From assembly GCA_029857975.1 (NCBI GenBank), contig JAOUFX010000066.1:1-9094 (forward strand): a stretch of DNA of 9,094 nt, given 5' to 3'. The position numbers and the translations under genes were made by a program. Under the pieces are notes generated by a model. It worked only from the letters and a program-made list of their open reading frames with translations, was not told where the DNA came from and searched no databases. This document shows, piece by piece, positions 6,970 through 9,094 of the stretch. Each line of letters starts with the position of its first letter. The first letter of the stretch is position 1. Source of the DNA: Deltaproteobacteria bacterium. GTDB taxonomy: Bacteria > Desulfobacterota > SM23-61.

Positions 6970-6989
6970 TTTAATTAGTTATAATTAAA
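6970..6989. promoter_or_regulatory. Perfect AT-rich palindrome upstream of the promoter, possible operator
   Basis: The sequence is tttaatta, gtta, taattaaa: two exact 8-bp arms around a 4-bp spacer. Its centre lies about 70 bp upstream of the predicted transcription start of the sigma-54 candidate, a usual distance for an enhancer-binding protein or a Fis-type dimer. The region is very AT-rich, so chance is a real alternative. It does not resemble the NtrC consensus TGCACC-N5-GGTGCA. Confidence 0.35.
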
Positions 6990-7011
6990 TAGGATAATCC
7001 TCCAACGATGG

Positions 7012-7060
7012 AAAAAAATTATTTCTTGGGGCTTTTTGCTAAGATTTTGAGCAGGCCCAA
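7012..7060 (-). terminator. Imperfect stem-loop with T run between glnD and the regulator gene
   Basis: On the minus strand TTGGG (from 7060) can pair with CCCAA (ending 7026), and TGCT with AGCA inside, with bulges and a loop near CAAAATCTT. A run of seven T follows after about seven bases (7018-7012). It is in the right place to end the glnD transcript before the sigma-54 candidate. The bulged stem and the distance to the T run make it a weak call. Confidence 0.3.
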
Positions 7061-7158
7061 TTGTCGTTGAGAAAATTACTCAAAAATTTAAGTATATCAG
7101 GAAAGTTAGCATTATGAATAGAAAATGGGCAGGTTGCTTAAAAATCGTCAGTCAACTG

Positions 7159-7177
7159 AATGGTATCTCCTACCATT
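7159..7177 (-). terminator. Hairpin spanning the glnD stop codon
   Basis: The minus strand reads AATGGTA, GGAGA, TACCATT: perfect 7-bp arms with a 5-base loop, with the glnD TAG inside. A second small inverted repeat (TCAG-TTGA-CTGA) follows, then CGATTTTT. It may be part of a composite terminator or an mRNA 3'-end structure. The low GC content of the stem argues against strong termination. Confidence 0.3.
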
Positions 7178-9083
7178 TTTCCAGCTCCTCGGCGAGTTCC
7201 TTTTTTAATTTTGAGATTACCTCTTCATCGGTCAATTTAGCCCCGCTTAAATCTTGAATATAAAAAACATCCACGACCTGGTCTACTTTAGTCGCAATTT
7301 TGGCACTCCATATATTGAGACCCAACTCGAAAATTTTCTGGGATATCCGGTAGAGGAGTCCAGGGCGGTCATGAGTGTAAATTTCAATAACGGTATAAAA
7401 ATCAGAAGCCGTATTGTCAACTTCAACCTTGGTGGCCCGCCAGGAAGGTGGATAGCATTGAAAAAGAGGGAGAACCATTGCCGCCAACAATGAATTCACC
7501 TCCACGTTTCCTTCGAGAACGTTTTTTAAATCTTCCTGGAGTTTTGTCCATCTGCGGGTTTGGAAAAGACCTTCGTCGATCAAATTTTGAACACCGAATC
7601 GATCTACGGCAATGCCGTTTTCCCAGGTGCTTATCTGGGCTGAAAGAATGTTCAAAAAATTGGCGGTTAAAACCCCCGAAATCTTGGAGAAGAGGCCGGG
7701 TTTATCCCGGGCCACCACGGTTACTTCCTCGCATCCTTCTTCCGGTCTCTCTTCGCCCTCTAAAACCACTATTTGGTCATTTAATTTTTCAGCCATGAGA
7801 ATCTGCTGGGCAATGGCCCAACCTTCATGAACCGCATAATGTCTGGGGGGAATGTTAACGAGATATTCCGACACCCGCGGAGAGGGAACCTGCCCGGCAA
7901 GAAGGTCCATGGCCTCTCTCTGAATTTTAATCAACCGATCCTGATCTTCCCGGCCGAGACCTTCTCCTTTTTCCAATAGGTGCAGGGCTTTGAGAAAAAG
8001 CTCCCGCATCAGAGTGTCTTTCCAAGCTGTCCATGAGGAAGGGCCGACCGCCCGGAGGTCCGCAAAACCCAATAAATAGATCATCCGCAGTCTTTCCCCA
8101 TCCCTTACGGTTTGGGCGAAACGAAAGATGAGGTTCTCGTCGTTTAAATCCCTTCGTTGGGCAATTTCAGAAAAGATCAAGTGTTCTCGCACCAAGAACC
8201 GGAGAGTCTCGATCCTTGCCTTTGAAAGTTGCAGCCTTTCTCCGATCGCAGCGGCAATTTTTTCTCCGCGCTGGGCGTGAGAAGATCCTTCGGCTTTGCC
8301 CAGGTCATGGAGTAGGGCTGCCAATTTTAACAGGCCGGGGTCTTTGATCTCCTTCATCAGCTCGCTGAACAACGGCCAGGGATTACCCTCCTGGTTTTTT
8401 TCCAGGTTTTCTAACTCCCGCACGGCGTAAAGAGAATGAACATCTACAGGGTAGATGTGGTATCGGTCATATTGTACATGGCAGTATATTCGGTCAAACT
8501 CGGGGAGGAACTTTCTTAAAAACCCAGTCTCCAGCATAATCTCCAAAACCCGATAAAGGTATCCAGGCTGCTCAAAAAAAGAAAGGAATGACTTGACCGA
8601 TTCTTCGGCGCACCGAAACCGTTCCCCGCCTGAATCCAAATGTTCTGTGATATTTTCTTTGAGGCGGGCTTCCATCTCCACCCCGAGATGATGGATGGCC
8701 TCAAAAGGCCTCCACAAATGGAGAGGATTCCGGTCGAACCGAGCAGGGTCGGCCATAACCAGTTTGCCATGGTAGAGAAAGAATCCCGGGACAACTTCTG
8801 TTGGAGTTCCTCGCCCCCAATTCACGGGAAAAGCGGCCTGTCCGTTGAGGCATTTTTCCAATAAGTTCTGAGAAAAGTGATAAACGTGGAGGGCGTGAGT
8901 AAAATATTCCTTTAAGAAGGATTCTGTGGCCATGAGGGAATTTTCTGCCCGGTATCCAAGGGCGTCGGCCAATGCTTCCTGGTCCTCAAAGGAAAGTCGA
9001 TCTTCTTTCCTGCCGTGAAGGTAGTGGAGCTGGTTGCGCACTCGCCAGAGAAATTCAACCGCCCGGGAATAGGTTTGCCACTC
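7170..9083 (-). CDS. glnD: GlnD (PII uridylyltransferase/uridylyl-removing enzyme), HD and ACT domains; N-terminal part out of frame or absent
   Basis: GlnD adds UMP to PII proteins and removes it according to glutamine level. Numbering from the GTG at 9041, residues 1-115 match the GlnD linker after the nucleotidyltransferase domain (VRNQLHYLHGRKEDRL, then a later EYFTHALHVYHF segment). The HD hydrolase domain has H202 in YPVDVH, HDLGK (245-249), H255 and ADLRAVGP (327-334). Two ACT domains follow: VVARDKPGLFSKI (442-454) and IYTHDRPGLLYRI (554-566). Upstream of the GTG the frame stays GlnD-like (EWQTYSRAVEFLWR) back to a TAA at 9084-9086. There is no start codon and no ribosome site in that stretch. 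The gene is therefore either frameshifted just inside the window or a nucleotidyltransferase-less remnant. If expressed as it stands it would keep only uridylyl-removing and glutamine-sensing parts. The family call is very secure; intactness is doubtful. Confidence 0.88.
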   Translation of the reverse strand, partial: EWQTYSRAVEFLWRVRNQLHYLHGRKEDRLSFEDQEALADALGYRAENSLMATESFLKEYFTHALHVYHFSQNLLEKCLNGQAAFPVNWGRGTPTEVVPGFFLYHGKLVMADPARFDRNPLHLWRPFEAIHHLGVEMEARLKENITEHLDSGGERFRCAEESVKSFLSFFEQPGYLYRVLEIMLETGFLRKFLPEFDRIYCHVQYDRYHIYPVDVHSLYAVRELENLEKNQEGNPWPLFSELMKEIKDPGLLKLAALLHDLGKAEGSSHAQRGEKIAAAIGERLQLSKARIETLRFLVREHLIFSEIAQRRDLNDENLIFRFAQTVRDGERLRMIYLLGFADLRAVGPSSWTAWKDTLMRELFLKALHLLEKGEGLGREDQDRLIKIQREAMDLLAGQVPSPRVSEYLVNIPPRHYAVHEGWAIAQQILMAEKLNDQIVVLEGEERPEEGCEEVTVVARDKPGLFSKISGVLTANFLNILSAQISTWENGIAVDRFGVQNLIDEGLFQTRRWTKLQEDLKNVLEGNVEVNSLLAAMVLPLFQCYPPSWRATKVEVDNTASDFYTVIEIYTHDRPGLLYRISQKIFELGLNIWSAKIATKVDQVVDVFYIQDLSGAKLTDEEVISKLKKELAEELEKW

Positions 9084-9094
9084 TTATTTGGAAA

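Overview
The window reads as a chromosomal nitrogen-assimilation locus of an anaerobic Gram-negative-type bacterium. All seven genes lie on the minus strand, so transcription runs from high to low coordinates. A proteobacterial-style GlnD, an NtrC/Fis-type regulator, a candidate sigma-54 promoter and a split, ferredoxin-rich 'archaeal-type' glutamate synthase occur together. That mixture suggests Desulfobacterota (former Deltaproteobacteria) or a related anaerobic lineage. This placement is inference; there is no rRNA or marker gene to prove it.

Layout in transcription order: (1) the C-terminal two thirds of GlnD (HD domain plus two ACT domains). Its reading frame breaks at a TAA near the right edge although GlnD-like residues continue up to that stop. 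(2) A 278-bp AT-rich gap with weak terminator-like structures, an 8+4+8 palindrome and a GG-N10-GC sigma-54 (-24/-12) promoter candidate. (3) A very small regulator with a receiver-like N-terminal scrap and a Fis/NtrC-type DNA-binding domain, but no AAA+ domain. (4) A type I-alpha glutamine synthetase, glnA. (5) A small MvhD/FlpD-like [2Fe-2S] protein. (6) A degenerate glutamate-synthase paralog that keeps its Fe-S cysteines but has lost the FMN-pocket motifs. (7) A well-conserved FMN/Fe-S glutamate synthase core subunit, which overlaps gene 6 by 17 bp. (8) A 274-bp gap holding a repeat-rich, MITE-like element. (9) A class II glutamine amidotransferase that runs off the left edge.

Together the genes encode a GS-GOGAT module. 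GlnA makes glutamine, the amidotransferase releases ammonia from it, and the FMN/Fe-S subunit reductively aminates 2-oxoglutarate. The MvhD-like protein and the cluster-only paralog look like extra electron-transfer parts, so the glutamate synthase may draw electrons from ferredoxin or an Hdr-type flavoprotein instead of directly from NADPH. The GXGXG-domain subunit and any flavin reductase would be expected beyond base 1; they are not visible here.

The most unusual points are the MvhD plus paired active/inactive glutamate synthase subunits in one operon with glnA, the miniature NtrC-like regulator behind a candidate sigma-54 promoter, the frame break in glnD, and the mobile-element-like insertion inside the operon.
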